Assembly: GCA_026169575.1 (NCBI GenBank)
Contig: JAPFCT010000134.1
Coordinates: forward strand, 1-32,401
Length of the DNA stretch: 32,401 bases
Reading direction: 5' to 3'
DNA from: Faecalimonas sp.
Lineage (GTDB): Bacteria > Bacillota_A > Clostridia > Lachnospirales > Lachnospiraceae
Part shown: one piece after another, positions 6,855 to 14,572 of the stretch
Layout: each line of letters opens with the position of its first letter
Numbering within the stretch: the first letter of the stretch is position 1
The notes under the pieces: model-generated
Database searches by the model: none
What the model saw: the letters and a program-made list of their open reading frames with translations, nothing else
What the model was told of the DNA's origin: nothing
Program-made: the position numbers and the translations under genes

Positions 6855-8075
6855 ATGAGTAGTTTGATCGTATACCTGGAACTGGAATGGAAGAGATCGC
6901 TGAAAGTACTTGGGAGGTCAGCAGTAAGTCTGCTCATGATTTTCGGTATTGCGGTCGGAGGTGTGTTCGGAATCAGTTATCTGTTGTTCCACTCACAGAT
7001 ATTTGATCCCATAGAAGTGGCAGTTGTGATACCAAAGACAGAATCAGAGTCAAAGATGATCGCACAGTTTCTGGCAGGGATGGAGAGTGTGCGAAATATA
7101 TGCAGATTTGAATATATGGACGAAGAACATGCGAGGAAAGCCGTGGGCAGTGGAGAGGCACAGGCGGCAGTTATGCTTCCGGACCATTTCTATGATGACA
7201 TTTATGAGGGAAGACCGGCGAAAGTTACATTTTTATTCCCGGAGGAAACAGAACTGCATACGGAGATTTTCCGGGAACTTTTGTCAGATGGAGTTTCGAT
7301 GATCCGGACTGCAGAGGCAGGAGTTTTTGCTGCGATGGATACGGCAAAGCTTTATGAGACAGAGCTGGAGTCGTATGAGATTGCAAATATTATTTCTTAT
7401 GAATATATTGGGCATGCATTCCGGCGCGGAGAGATCTTCCAGGAAAGTATGTATTCTCCGGTTGGAAATATGGAGCTGACAGAATTTTATACTGCATCGA
7501 TGCTGGTTGTATTTCTGATCATGACAGGTATCAATTACGGATTTTTATACAAGAAGGAGAGCCGGGCGGTAGAGCAGAAGATGTATATAGATGGTCTGGG
7601 CTTCGGATTACAGATGTTTGTCAAGATCATCGTGATGGCAGGAAATTTGTGGATACTTGCAGCTGCGGTCTGTCTGGCAGGAACTGCTGCCGGTAAGATG
7701 GCAGGAATCAGAGGGAGTGGTGTTGACAGCGCGATTTTTCTGGCGCTTGTACCGCTCTGCTTTGGTATCGCTTCTTATTTTGCGATGGTATACGAGGCTG
7801 CAGGGAGAGGGATGCAGGGAAATATCATTTTGCTCGGGTGCAATGTTTTGATGATCGTCTGCTCCGGAAGTGTAGTTCCGTCTGCATACCTTCCTAAACT
7901 GATTGGGACGATAGGAAAATGGCTTCCGCTGAATCTTTTTCACAGATATAGTGCGGCAATGTTAGCCGGACATGTGGAGACAAGGCAGCTGGTATGCATG
8001 GCAGTCTGGGTGGCGGCAGCTGCAGGAATAGGGGTTCTGATAACATGGAAAAGACGTGGTATATATTACAACTGA
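6855..8075 (+). CDS. ABC-2 type transporter permease
   Basis: A 406-residue membrane protein with the ABC-2 layout. One membrane segment lies near residues 22-46 (VSLLMIFGIAVGGVFGISYLL). A large outer domain of about 160 residues follows, then at least five further segments from about residue 215 onward (for example ASMLVVFLIMTGINYGFLY and NIILLGCNVLMIVCSGSVV). The fold with one N-terminal helix, a long extracytoplasmic loop and a C-terminal membrane bundle is typical of YhgE/ABC2_membrane_3 proteins. The ribosome binding site is weak (GAAGTTGAG). The last 31 bases overlap the next permease gene, so the two are probably made in equal amounts and pair. Substrate unknown. Confidence 0.85.
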   Translation: MSSLIVYLELEWKRSLKVLGRSAVSLLMIFGIAVGGVFGISYLLFHSQIFDPIEVAVVIPKTESESKMIAQFLAGMESVRNICRFEYMDEEHARKAVGSGEAQAAVMLPDHFYDDIYEGRPAKVTFLFPEETELHTEIFRELLSDGVSMIRTAEAGVFAAMDTAKLYETELESYEIANIISYEYIGHAFRRGEIFQESMYSPVGNMELTEFYTASMLVVFLIMTGINYGFLYKKESRAVEQKMYIDGLGFGLQMFVKIIVMAGNLWILAAAVCLAGTAAGKMAGIRGSGVDSAIFLALVPLCFGIASYFAMVYEAAGRGMQGNIILLGCNVLMIVCSGSVVPSAYLPKLIGTIGKWLPLNLFHRYSAAMLAGHVETRQLVCMAVWVAAAAGIGVLITWKRRGIYYN

Positions 8076-9070
8076 AAGCGGAAGTGAGGCGGAAGAGCTG
8101 GTGGCTTATCTGCGCAGCGATGATCGCAGCATCACTTCTTATGAGCAGTATGAGAGTACCTGATGGAGAAAATGTTTCCGTTGGACTCTATCTTGCGGAA
8201 GATCCGGTCGCAGAAGAAATCGCAGAGAAACTGGAGAGCAGAGATTCGGTGTTCCGTTTTCTCATTTTTGAGGAAGAATCTGCTCTTAGGGAAGCGCTGG
8301 AAGCAGGGGAGATTGACAGTGGATTTCTGTTTTCAGGGCAATTTGAAGAGCAGGTAGAGCAAGGACATTTGAAAGAAAGCATTACCTTTTTGCAGACACC
8401 GTTTTCTGCAAAAGGAATGGCTGCCAGGGAGACCGTGTATGCTGCATTTTTAGAACGGTACAGTGAGGAAATCCTTCTGGATGAACGAAAAGAGATCTAT
8501 GGAAAAGAGAGAGAAGATATCGTACCGTTTCTGCTGAAAAAGAATGCAGCGTATTTAGAAAGTGAAGCGTTTTTTCAAACGGAAGTAGAAGAACTGCAGG
8601 TGCAGGAGACGGAAGAAAAACAAGCACAAAAAAAGGTCTGGCCGATACAGGGAATGATCGGACTGTTCATTTTTATTCTGCTCTGGATGACATTTGGGCG
8701 CAGATTTGAAGGAGATGGCAGAGGGATTTCTCTTGCGCTGGACAGAAAGCGAAGAAGGAGATTTGAGTATCTCGGCTATCTGGCATCGGCGACACTACCG
8801 GCAGTGACCGGGATCTGCGTGATCTTATGCAGCGGTGAGAGCAGAGGGATTTTTGTGGAACTGATCCGGATGGCGGTTCTTGTATTTGGAGGGGCGCTGT
8901 GGGTTGCTGCGATCGGAGTATGGTTTCGAAGCAGTATGGCGCTGTCTGCCTGGGTGCTTACAGTTGTTGCAGTGCAGGTGGTAATATGCCCGGTATTTGT
9001 AGATCTGGCTGCCTATATACCTGCAATAAAATATTTGAAATACTTGTTCCCGCTCGGATGGTATCTCTGA
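8045..9070 (+). CDS. ABC-2 type transporter permease, second subunit
   Basis: A 341-residue protein with the same plan as the gene before it: one membrane segment near residues 19-35 (WWLICAAMIAASLLMSS), an outer domain of roughly 160 residues rich in Glu, then C-terminal segments from about residue 208 (GMIGLFIFILLWMTF onward). ATG 8045 was chosen over an in-frame ATG at 7994 because it lies 10 bases after AGGGG and starts the conserved MEKTWYILQLKAE. It overlaps the previous gene by 31 bases. It is the last gene of the operon and is followed at once by a terminator. It is shorter than its partner, and the two resemble each other only in layout. Confidence 0.82.
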   Translation: MEKTWYILQLKAEVRRKSWWLICAAMIAASLLMSSMRVPDGENVSVGLYLAEDPVAEEIAEKLESRDSVFRFLIFEEESALREALEAGEIDSGFLFSGQFEEQVEQGHLKESITFLQTPFSAKGMAARETVYAAFLERYSEEILLDERKEIYGKEREDIVPFLLKKNAAYLESEAFFQTEVEELQVQETEEKQAQKKVWPIQGMIGLFIFILLWMTFGRRFEGDGRGISLALDRKRRRRFEYLGYLASATLPAVTGICVILCSGESRGIFVELIRMAVLVFGGALWVAAIGVWFRSSMALSAWVLTVVAVQVVICPVFVDLAAYIPAIKYLKYLFPLGWYL

Positions 9071-9099
9071 AAAAGCCTGCCTTGCAGCATGCTTTTTTC
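9070..9099 (+). terminator. Terminator after the ABC-2 operon
   Basis: AAAAAGC at the stop codon can pair with GCTTTTTT at 9091-9098, with TGC/GCA extending the stem over a short loop, and the U-rich end directly follows. The next promoter starts one base later. Confidence 0.7.
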
Positions 9100-9128
9100 T
9101 TGTCATTCCGGGCGGGAATCGCTATAAT
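9100..9128 (+). promoter_or_regulatory. Promoter of the heterodimeric ABC exporter operon
   Basis: TTGTCA (9100-9105), 17 bases, TATAAT (9123-9128). The transcription start would be near 9135, giving a 30-base leader before ATG 9165 that holds GAAGGAG. No operator-like repeat is obvious around it. Confidence 0.75.
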
Positions 9129-9164
9129 GAGAAAGAATTACTAGAAGAAGGAGATGGAGAAAAG

Positions 9165-10937
9165 ATGTTTCAGCTGATTCCATATCTGAAAGGATACAAA
9201 AAGGAGAGTGTGATCGGTCCGCTCTTTAAACTTTTGGAGGCATGTTTTGAGTTGATCGTCCCGCTTGTGATGGCGAAGATCATCGATGTGGGGATTGAGA
9301 ACCGGGATATGCCTTATATTTTAAAAATGGGAGGGATCCTTGTTCTGCTTGGCGTGATCGGACTTGTCTGTTCGCTGACGGCACAGTATTTTGCGGCAAA
9401 GGCAGCGGTTGGATTCGGGACAGAGCTGCGCCATGATCTGTTCCGCCATATCAGCACGTTGTCTTACAGGGAGATCGATCAGGCAGGGAGCGCGACACTT
9501 GTGACAAGGATGACAAGTGATATCAATCAGGTTCAGTCGGGGGTAAATCTTGTTCTCCGTCTGTTTTTAAGATCCCCGTTTATCGTAGTCGGGGCGGTTG
9601 CCATGGCATTTACGGTCAATGTCAGACTGGCATGGATCTTTGTGGTCGCAGTGCCGCTTCTTTCGATCGTGATCTATGGGATCATGACGATCACAATACC
9701 GATCTACAAGAAGGTGCAGAGAGGACTTGACAGGATCCTTCTGACAACAAGAGAAAATCTGGCAGGGATCCGGGTGATCCGTGCATTTCGGACACAGAAG
9801 AGGGAGCAACAGTCGTTTGAACGAGACAGTCAAACTTTGATGAGCGACCAGCTGAGAGTCGGATGGATCTCGGGACTGATGAATCCTCTGACTTACCTGA
9901 TCGTCAACGGGGCGATCATTGTGCTTGTGTGGGCGGGAGCCTTCGAGGTGGATGGCGGGCTTGTCACGCAGGGGGAGATGATCGCGCTTGTCAGCTATAT
10001 GACACAGATCCTGATCGCACTTGTGGCGCTTGCAAATCTGATCGTGTCGTTTACAAAGGCGCTTGCATCGGCAGGAAGGATCAATGAGATATTTGTACTG
10101 CATACAACGATTGAATCACCGGTCAGCGGGAGAGAAGACGAAGTTACAGAAGAAAAATGCAGGAGATGTGCGGAGAAAACCGGGGAGGCAGTTTCTTTTA
10201 CACATGTATTTTTCCGCTATCATGGATCCGGGGAGCCGGCGCTTTCTGATGTCACATTTTCCGTGAAGAAAGGAGAGACAGTCGGAATCATCGGGGGAAC
10301 CGGATCCGGGAAATCAACCCTGGTGAATCTGATCCCAAGATTTTATGATGTATCGGAGGGAAGTGTGCTTCTGGATGGCGCGGATGTCAGAACATACCAA
10401 CTGGAAAAATTGCGGGCAAAGATCGGGATCGTGCCTCAGAAAGCAACGCTGTTCTGCGGGACGATCCGGGATAATATCCGGTGGGGAAAGAAAGATGCCA
10501 CAGATGAGGAAATCTATGAAGCATTAGAAATCGCGCAGGCAAAAGCATTTGTGCAGGAAAAGCCGCGGGAACTTGATACGATGATCAGCCAGGGCGGGAA
10601 AAATCTGTCAGGAGGACAGAGACAGCGCCTGACGATCGCCCGCGCACTTGTAAGAAAACCGGAGGTACTGATCCTGGATGACAGTGCTTCGGCGCTGGAT
10701 TTTGCTACCGATGCAAAACTGCGGAGAGCACTCGAGGAGAAGACGAAGGATATGACCGTCTTTCTTGTATCGCAGAGAGCCGCCTCGATCCTTCATGCAG
10801 ATAAGATCATCGTGATGGATGACGGTGCGGTGGCAGGTATCGGTACGCATCAGGAACTGTTAAAAACATGTGGAGTTTACAGAGAGATCTGTTATTCCCA
10901 GCTTTCCAAAGAGGAGGTGGAACAATATGAAGTGTAA
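9165..10937 (+). CDS. ABC exporter half-transporter with degenerate nucleotide site
   Basis: A 590-residue half-transporter: six membrane helices in residues 15-300, then a nucleotide-binding domain with Walker A GGTGSGKST (about residue 375), signature LSGGQRQRL and Walker B VLILDDSASALD (about 500). In place of the catalytic Glu after Walker B there is Asp (DD instead of DE). In heterodimeric exporters such as BmrC/BmrD, LmrC/LmrD or TM287/288, one partner has this change and forms a non-hydrolysing site. The next gene carries the normal Glu. An insert of about 25 residues (VSGREDEVTEEKCRRCAEK) links the two domains. Likely substrates are drugs, lipids or peptides; none can be named. The start has GAAGGAG upstream. 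Confidence 0.93.
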   Translation: MFQLIPYLKGYKKESVIGPLFKLLEACFELIVPLVMAKIIDVGIENRDMPYILKMGGILVLLGVIGLVCSLTAQYFAAKAAVGFGTELRHDLFRHISTLSYREIDQAGSATLVTRMTSDINQVQSGVNLVLRLFLRSPFIVVGAVAMAFTVNVRLAWIFVVAVPLLSIVIYGIMTITIPIYKKVQRGLDRILLTTRENLAGIRVIRAFRTQKREQQSFERDSQTLMSDQLRVGWISGLMNPLTYLIVNGAIIVLVWAGAFEVDGGLVTQGEMIALVSYMTQILIALVALANLIVSFTKALASAGRINEIFVLHTTIESPVSGREDEVTEEKCRRCAEKTGEAVSFTHVFFRYHGSGEPALSDVTFSVKKGETVGIIGGTGSGKSTLVNLIPRFYDVSEGSVLLDGADVRTYQLEKLRAKIGIVPQKATLFCGTIRDNIRWGKKDATDEEIYEALEIAQAKAFVQEKPRELDTMISQGGKNLSGGQRQRLTIARALVRKPEVLILDDSASALDFATDAKLRRALEEKTKDMTVFLVSQRAASILHADKIIVMDDGAVAGIGTHQELLKTCGVYREICYSQLSKEEVEQYEV

Positions 10938-12663
10938 AGGAACGGCAGGAAAAGTATTCCGGCTGATCGGACCATATAAGTATCTTTTGTTTTTGTCACT
11001 TGTATTTGCAACAATCTCAGTCGCTCTGACGCTTTATGTACCGATTTTGATCGGGGACGGCGTGGATCTCCTTCTTGGAAAAGGGCAGGTAGATTTTACG
11101 GCGGTACTTGTGATCTTGAAAAAGCTTGCAGTTGTGATCGTGCTGACTTGCGTGGCACAGTGGCTGATGAATCTGTGTAATAACCGGATTACATACCGTG
11201 TCGTGAAGGACGTGCGCACAAGAGCATTTGCAAAACTTCAGATATTGCCGCTGAAATATGTAGACAGCCATCCGCAGGGTGAGACGATCAGCCGGATCAT
11301 CACAGATGTGGAGCAGTTTTCCGATGGACTGCTGATGGGATTTTCCCAGTTCTTTACCGGGATCGTCACAATTTTGGGAACGCTTGTCTTCATGCTTGGG
11401 ATCCATGTACAGATTGCGCTTGTCGTGATACTGATCACCCCGGTATCGCTGTTTGTTGCAAGCTTTATCGCGAAAAGAACTTATACGATGTTTCAAAAGC
11501 AGTCCGAGACGAGGGCAGAGATGACATCGCTTGTGGAGGAAATGATCGGGAATCAGAAGACCGTCCAGGCATTTGGGTATGGCGGGGAAGCGCTCAGACG
11601 TTTTGACGGGATCAACAGAGAACTTCAGACGTGCAGTCTCAAGGCAATCTTCTTTTCCTCTATTACCAATCCAAGTACACGTTTTGTCAATGGTCTTGTA
11701 TACGCAGGAGTGGGGATCACCGGAGCGGTCTTTGCGATGCGCGGGGCAATTTCTGTCGGACAGCTGTCCTGCTTTCTGACCTATGCGAATCAATATACAA
11801 AGCCGTTCAATGAAATTTCCAGTGTGATCACCGAACTGCAGAATGCGCTTGCCTGTGCAAGAAGAGTATTTGACTTCATTGAAGAGGAAGCAGAGACTCC
11901 GGATCAGGAACGTGCAGAAGACATCGGTCAGGCAGAAGGCAGACTGGAACTTTCGGATGTGTCATTTTCTTATCAACCGGACATACCATTGCTGGAGCAT
12001 CTGAATCTGACTGTAAAACCGGGGCAGAAGATCGCGATCGTAGGCCCGACCGGATGTGGAAAGACAACTTTGATCAATCTCCTTATGCGTTTCTATGACC
12101 TTGACGGCGGGAAAATCTTACTGGATGGAAAAGAACTTTCAGAAGTAACGAAAAACAGTCTGCGCAGCAATTTTGGTATGGTCCTCCAGGAGACGTGGCT
12201 GAAATCGGGAAGCATTGCGGAAAATATTGCGTATGGAAATCCAGATGCCACAAGGGAAGAAATCATCGGGGCGGCGAAGGCAGCACATGCCCACGGATTT
12301 ATTAAAAGGATGCCGGATGGATATGACACGATGATCACCGAAGATGGAGGAAATCTGTCGCAGGGAGAAAAGCAGCTGCTGTGTATTGCGAGAGTGATGT
12401 TGAAACTGCCGCCGATGCTGATCCTTGATGAGGCGACTTCCTCGATCGATACAAGAACAGAGATCCAGATCCAGAAAGCATTTCAGAAGATGATGCAGGG
12501 AAGGACAAGTTTTATTGTCGCGCACAGACTTTCCACGATCCGGGAGGCAGATGTGATCCTTGTGATGAAAGACGGAAATATCATCGAGCAGGGTAGTCAC
12601 GAAGAGCTTCTTGCAAAGAATGGATTTTACAAAGAATTGTACCAGAGTCAGTTTGCAAAATAG
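10927..12663 (+). CDS. ABC exporter half-transporter, catalytic partner
   Basis: A 578-residue half-transporter with six membrane helices (about residues 15-300) and a nucleotide-binding domain: Walker A GPTGCGKTT (about residue 373), signature LSQGEKQLL and Walker B MLILDEATSSID with catalytic Glu. Together with the preceding protein it should form one asymmetric exporter in the cytoplasmic membrane. ATG 10927 follows AGGAGG directly and overlaps the end of the previous gene by 11 bases; an in-frame ATG at 10870 lies deep inside that gene and is unlikely. No regulator of the MarR or TetR type is next to the pair, in contrast to many drug exporters. No clear terminator follows. Confidence 0.93.
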   Translation: MKCKGTAGKVFRLIGPYKYLLFLSLVFATISVALTLYVPILIGDGVDLLLGKGQVDFTAVLVILKKLAVVIVLTCVAQWLMNLCNNRITYRVVKDVRTRAFAKLQILPLKYVDSHPQGETISRIITDVEQFSDGLLMGFSQFFTGIVTILGTLVFMLGIHVQIALVVILITPVSLFVASFIAKRTYTMFQKQSETRAEMTSLVEEMIGNQKTVQAFGYGGEALRRFDGINRELQTCSLKAIFFSSITNPSTRFVNGLVYAGVGITGAVFAMRGAISVGQLSCFLTYANQYTKPFNEISSVITELQNALACARRVFDFIEEEAETPDQERAEDIGQAEGRLELSDVSFSYQPDIPLLEHLNLTVKPGQKIAIVGPTGCGKTTLINLLMRFYDLDGGKILLDGKELSEVTKNSLRSNFGMVLQETWLKSGSIAENIAYGNPDATREEIIGAAKAAHAHGFIKRMPDGYDTMITEDGGNLSQGEKQLLCIARVMLKLPPMLILDEATSSIDTRTEIQIQKAFQKMMQGRTSFIVAHRLSTIREADVILVMKDGNIIEQGSHEELLAKNGFYKELYQSQFAK

Positions 12664-12792
12664 TATCGAACAGGTAGTGTTAAGAAAAACTGGAAATTAT
12701 TTTGCAGAGAAGCAGGTATAAAAGGAAAAAGAATGGAAATCCTCCTTAGAGAGTGAACGGCGGATCTCCGCTGAAAAGATAGGAGGAAGTGT

Positions 12793-12978
12793 ATGAAAGC
12801 GATTGTGGAAGACGGATGTATTTCCTGCGGTGCGTGTGTCGGGGCATGCCCGGAGGTGTTCCGGTTTGGAGAGGATGGACTGGCAGAAGCGTATGCGGAA
12901 GTGACGGCAGAAAATGAAGAACATGCAAAAGAGGCAAGAGACAGCTGTCCGGTATCGGTGATCGATATCCGGGCATAG
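12793..12978 (+). CDS. Ferredoxin, single [4Fe-4S] cluster
   Basis: A 61-residue electron carrier. Cys9, Cys12 and Cys15 (CISCGAC) with Cys52 (SCPVSVI) are the expected cluster ligands. Cys19 (GACPEVF) is in the position that forms a disulfide in the Thermotoga ferredoxin, but its partner Cys is missing here. The length, acidic composition and EDGL...AKEARDSCP order match clostridial and Thermotoga-type single-cluster ferredoxins. TAGGAGGAAG lies 6-8 bases before the ATG. The 129 bases before it hold no clear promoter or gene; a small GCGG/CCGC hairpin is present. It is followed by a ferritin-like gene, which may use it as reductant. Confidence 0.93.
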   Translation: MKAIVEDGCISCGACVGACPEVFRFGEDGLAEAYAEVTAENEEHAKEARDSCPVSVIDIRA

Positions 12979-13122
12979 AGAAAAGAGCGCCGGATCGCTG
13001 CCAGAATAAAGTGGGAGACATCGGTGCGGGTGTCAGGAAAACAAAAAAGAAACGAAAAAAGGTCTTCTTTATCCGAAACTGCCATAGATTGTATGGTAGA
13101 ACGGATCAGGGAGGCTTTTTTG

Positions 13123-13638
13123 ATGGAAGAAACAAAATATAGTTACGCGGACAGAGCAGAGTATCCGGAAGTATGCGCGGAAGAAAAAAACAGACAGTAT
13201 GCGGCGGCGATGCTTGGAAATGTCGGCGCGTGTGATTCGGAAATGTCGGCAGTAAATCTTTATTTTTACAACAGCGTGATCGCGGAGGGGAAATTTGAAG
13301 AAATCGCAGAATGTTTTCATCAGATCAGTATTGTGGAAATGCATCATCTGCACACTTTTGCAATGCTTGCGAATGTTCTTGGAGCGGACCCGCGTATGTG
13401 GAGTGTCGACAGAGGGAGATACCGGTACTGGTCAGGTGCATGCAGTCAGTATTCCAGAAACATCGGTGAGATTCTTCAAAATGCACTTCGAGGAGAACAG
13501 CAGACGATCGCAAAGTACCGGAGACAGAAAGAGTGGATACAAGATTGTCATATCAGGAAAATTCTGGAGCGGATCATCTTAGATGAACAGTGCCATGTGA
13601 AGGTATTTGAACAGCTGTGTGCGAAATATATTCATTGA
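13123..13638 (+). CDS. Ferritin-like di-iron protein
   Basis: A 171-residue helical protein with the ferritin-like pattern. Helix A has DSEMSAVNLYFY, helix B has EMHHLHTF (E-x-x-H), helix C has GEQQTIAKYRR and helix D has ILDEQCHVKVFEQL (E-x-x-H). These pairs would bind a di-iron or manganese centre. It resembles the rubrerythrin-like proteins of anaerobes without the rubredoxin tail, which remove peroxide or oxygen or handle iron. I chose ATG 13123 because CAGGGAGG ends 8 bases upstream; a longer ORF from 13024 would add 33 residues without a proper ribosome binding site. It lies between ferredoxin and a YlmC/YmxH gene. The exact reaction is uncertain. Confidence 0.82.
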   Translation: MEETKYSYADRAEYPEVCAEEKNRQYAAAMLGNVGACDSEMSAVNLYFYNSVIAEGKFEEIAECFHQISIVEMHHLHTFAMLANVLGADPRMWSVDRGRYRYWSGACSQYSRNIGEILQNALRGEQQTIAKYRRQKEWIQDCHIRKILERIILDEQCHVKVFEQLCAKYIH

Positions 13639-13718
13639 GAAAAACGGATCTGAAAGAAAAAGAAATGGAGAAATGCACCGGATGTGGAAAGATGAATCAT
13701 AAGAAAGCGAGGGACGGT

Positions 13719-13976
13719 ATGAGGGTATGTGAACTGAGGGAGAAGGAAGTGATCAACGTCTGTAACTGTAAGCGTCTCGGGAATGCAGTGGATATTGTAT
13801 TTGACGCATGCAAAGGCTGTGTGGAAGCGATCGTGATCCCGGGGCCGGGGAAAATATGCGGCTTTCTTGGATCGGACAGCGAGTACGTGATTCCGTTTTC
13901 CTGTATTAAGAAAATCGGAGAAGATATTATTTTCGTAGAAATCTGCGAAGAAAAATATCTGGTTCCATGCAAATGA
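13719..13976 (+). CDS. Cys-rich YlmC/YmxH family PRC-barrel protein
   Basis: An 85-residue protein matching the YlmC/YmxH family (PRC-barrel fold, often annotated as sporulation-related). Landmarks are MRVCELREKEVINV, KRLGNAVDIVFD, VIPGPGKICGFLG and EYVIPFSCIKKIGEDII. It contains nine cysteines (4, 15, 17, 31, 34, 47, 62, 76 and 84), far more than Bacillus relatives, with CxC and CxxC spacings that could bind metal. ATG 13719 follows AGGG at 5 bases. Alternative in-frame starts at 13665 and 13617 would add an N-terminal CTGCGK segment and overlap the previous gene; family alignment favours 13719. nrdR follows 58 bases later. Its function is not established. Confidence 0.85.
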   Translation: MRVCELREKEVINVCNCKRLGNAVDIVFDACKGCVEAIVIPGPGKICGFLGSDSEYVIPFSCIKKIGEDIIFVEICEEKYLVPCK

Positions 13977-14034
13977 TTTGACATTGATTTCCATTACCGA
14001 TATACTAAAGAAAAATGCGGAAGGGGAAGCTAAG

Positions 14035-14487
14035 ATGAAGTGTCCTTATTGTAATAATCCAGATACGAAAGTAATTGATTCCAGACCGGCGGATGACGGC
14101 AGTTCGATCCGGCGCCGCCGTGCCTGCGATGAGTGCGGCAAGCGGTTTACGACTTATGAAAAAGTAGAGACAATCCCGCTGATCGTGATCAAAAAAGATG
14201 ATAACAGAGAGCAGTATGACAGAAGGAAGATTGAGTCCGGGGTACTCAGCGCCTGCTACAAAAGACCGGTTTCGGCAGATCAGATCCAGAAATTTATAGA
14301 AGAGGTGGAGACCGAGATCTTCAGCAGGGAAGAAAAAGAGATCCCAAGCAAGGTGATCGGAGAGATCGTGATGGACAAGCTAAAAGAACTGGATGCAGTT
14401 GCCTATGTAAGATTTGCTTCTGTGTACCGGGAATTTAAGGATGTCAATACCTTTGTGGAAGAGTTAAAATCGATTCTTGACAAGTAA
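14035..14487 (+). CDS. nrdR: Transcriptional repressor NrdR
   Basis: A 150-residue regulator that senses ATP/dATP and represses ribonucleotide reductase genes. The N-terminal zinc ribbon has Cys3, Cys6, Cys31 and Cys34 (MKCPYCNN, CDECGKRF), followed by the ATP-cone (residues about 49-139) starting PLIVIKKDDNREQYDRRKI. Length and order are standard. ATG 14035 follows GGAAGGGGAAGC; an upstream in-frame ATG at 13978 adds residues not found in the family. The likely targets include the nrdD promoter of this window, which carries a matching palindrome at 701-716. Confidence 0.97.
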   Translation: MKCPYCNNPDTKVIDSRPADDGSSIRRRRACDECGKRFTTYEKVETIPLIVIKKDDNREQYDRRKIESGVLSACYKRPVSADQIQKFIEEVETEIFSREEKEIPSKVIGEIVMDKLKELDAVAYVRFASVYREFKDVNTFVEELKSILDK

Positions 14488-14572
14488 GAGGCAAAAGAAT
14501 CCAACAGAAAGATTTCAAAGTCCGCAGGAGGTGGATTCTGGAATAAATATCGAAAGAGAATGGAGCGAGAAA

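Noticed and set aside
9567..10103. 178-residue minus-strand ORF inside the ABC exporter gene
   Set aside because: His/Asp/Cys-rich composition typical of an antisense shadow; the plus-strand frame has complete family motifs.
12648..13085. 145-residue minus-strand ORF opposite the ferredoxin gene
   Set aside because: No ribosome binding site or recognisable motif; it covers the well-supported ferredoxin in full.
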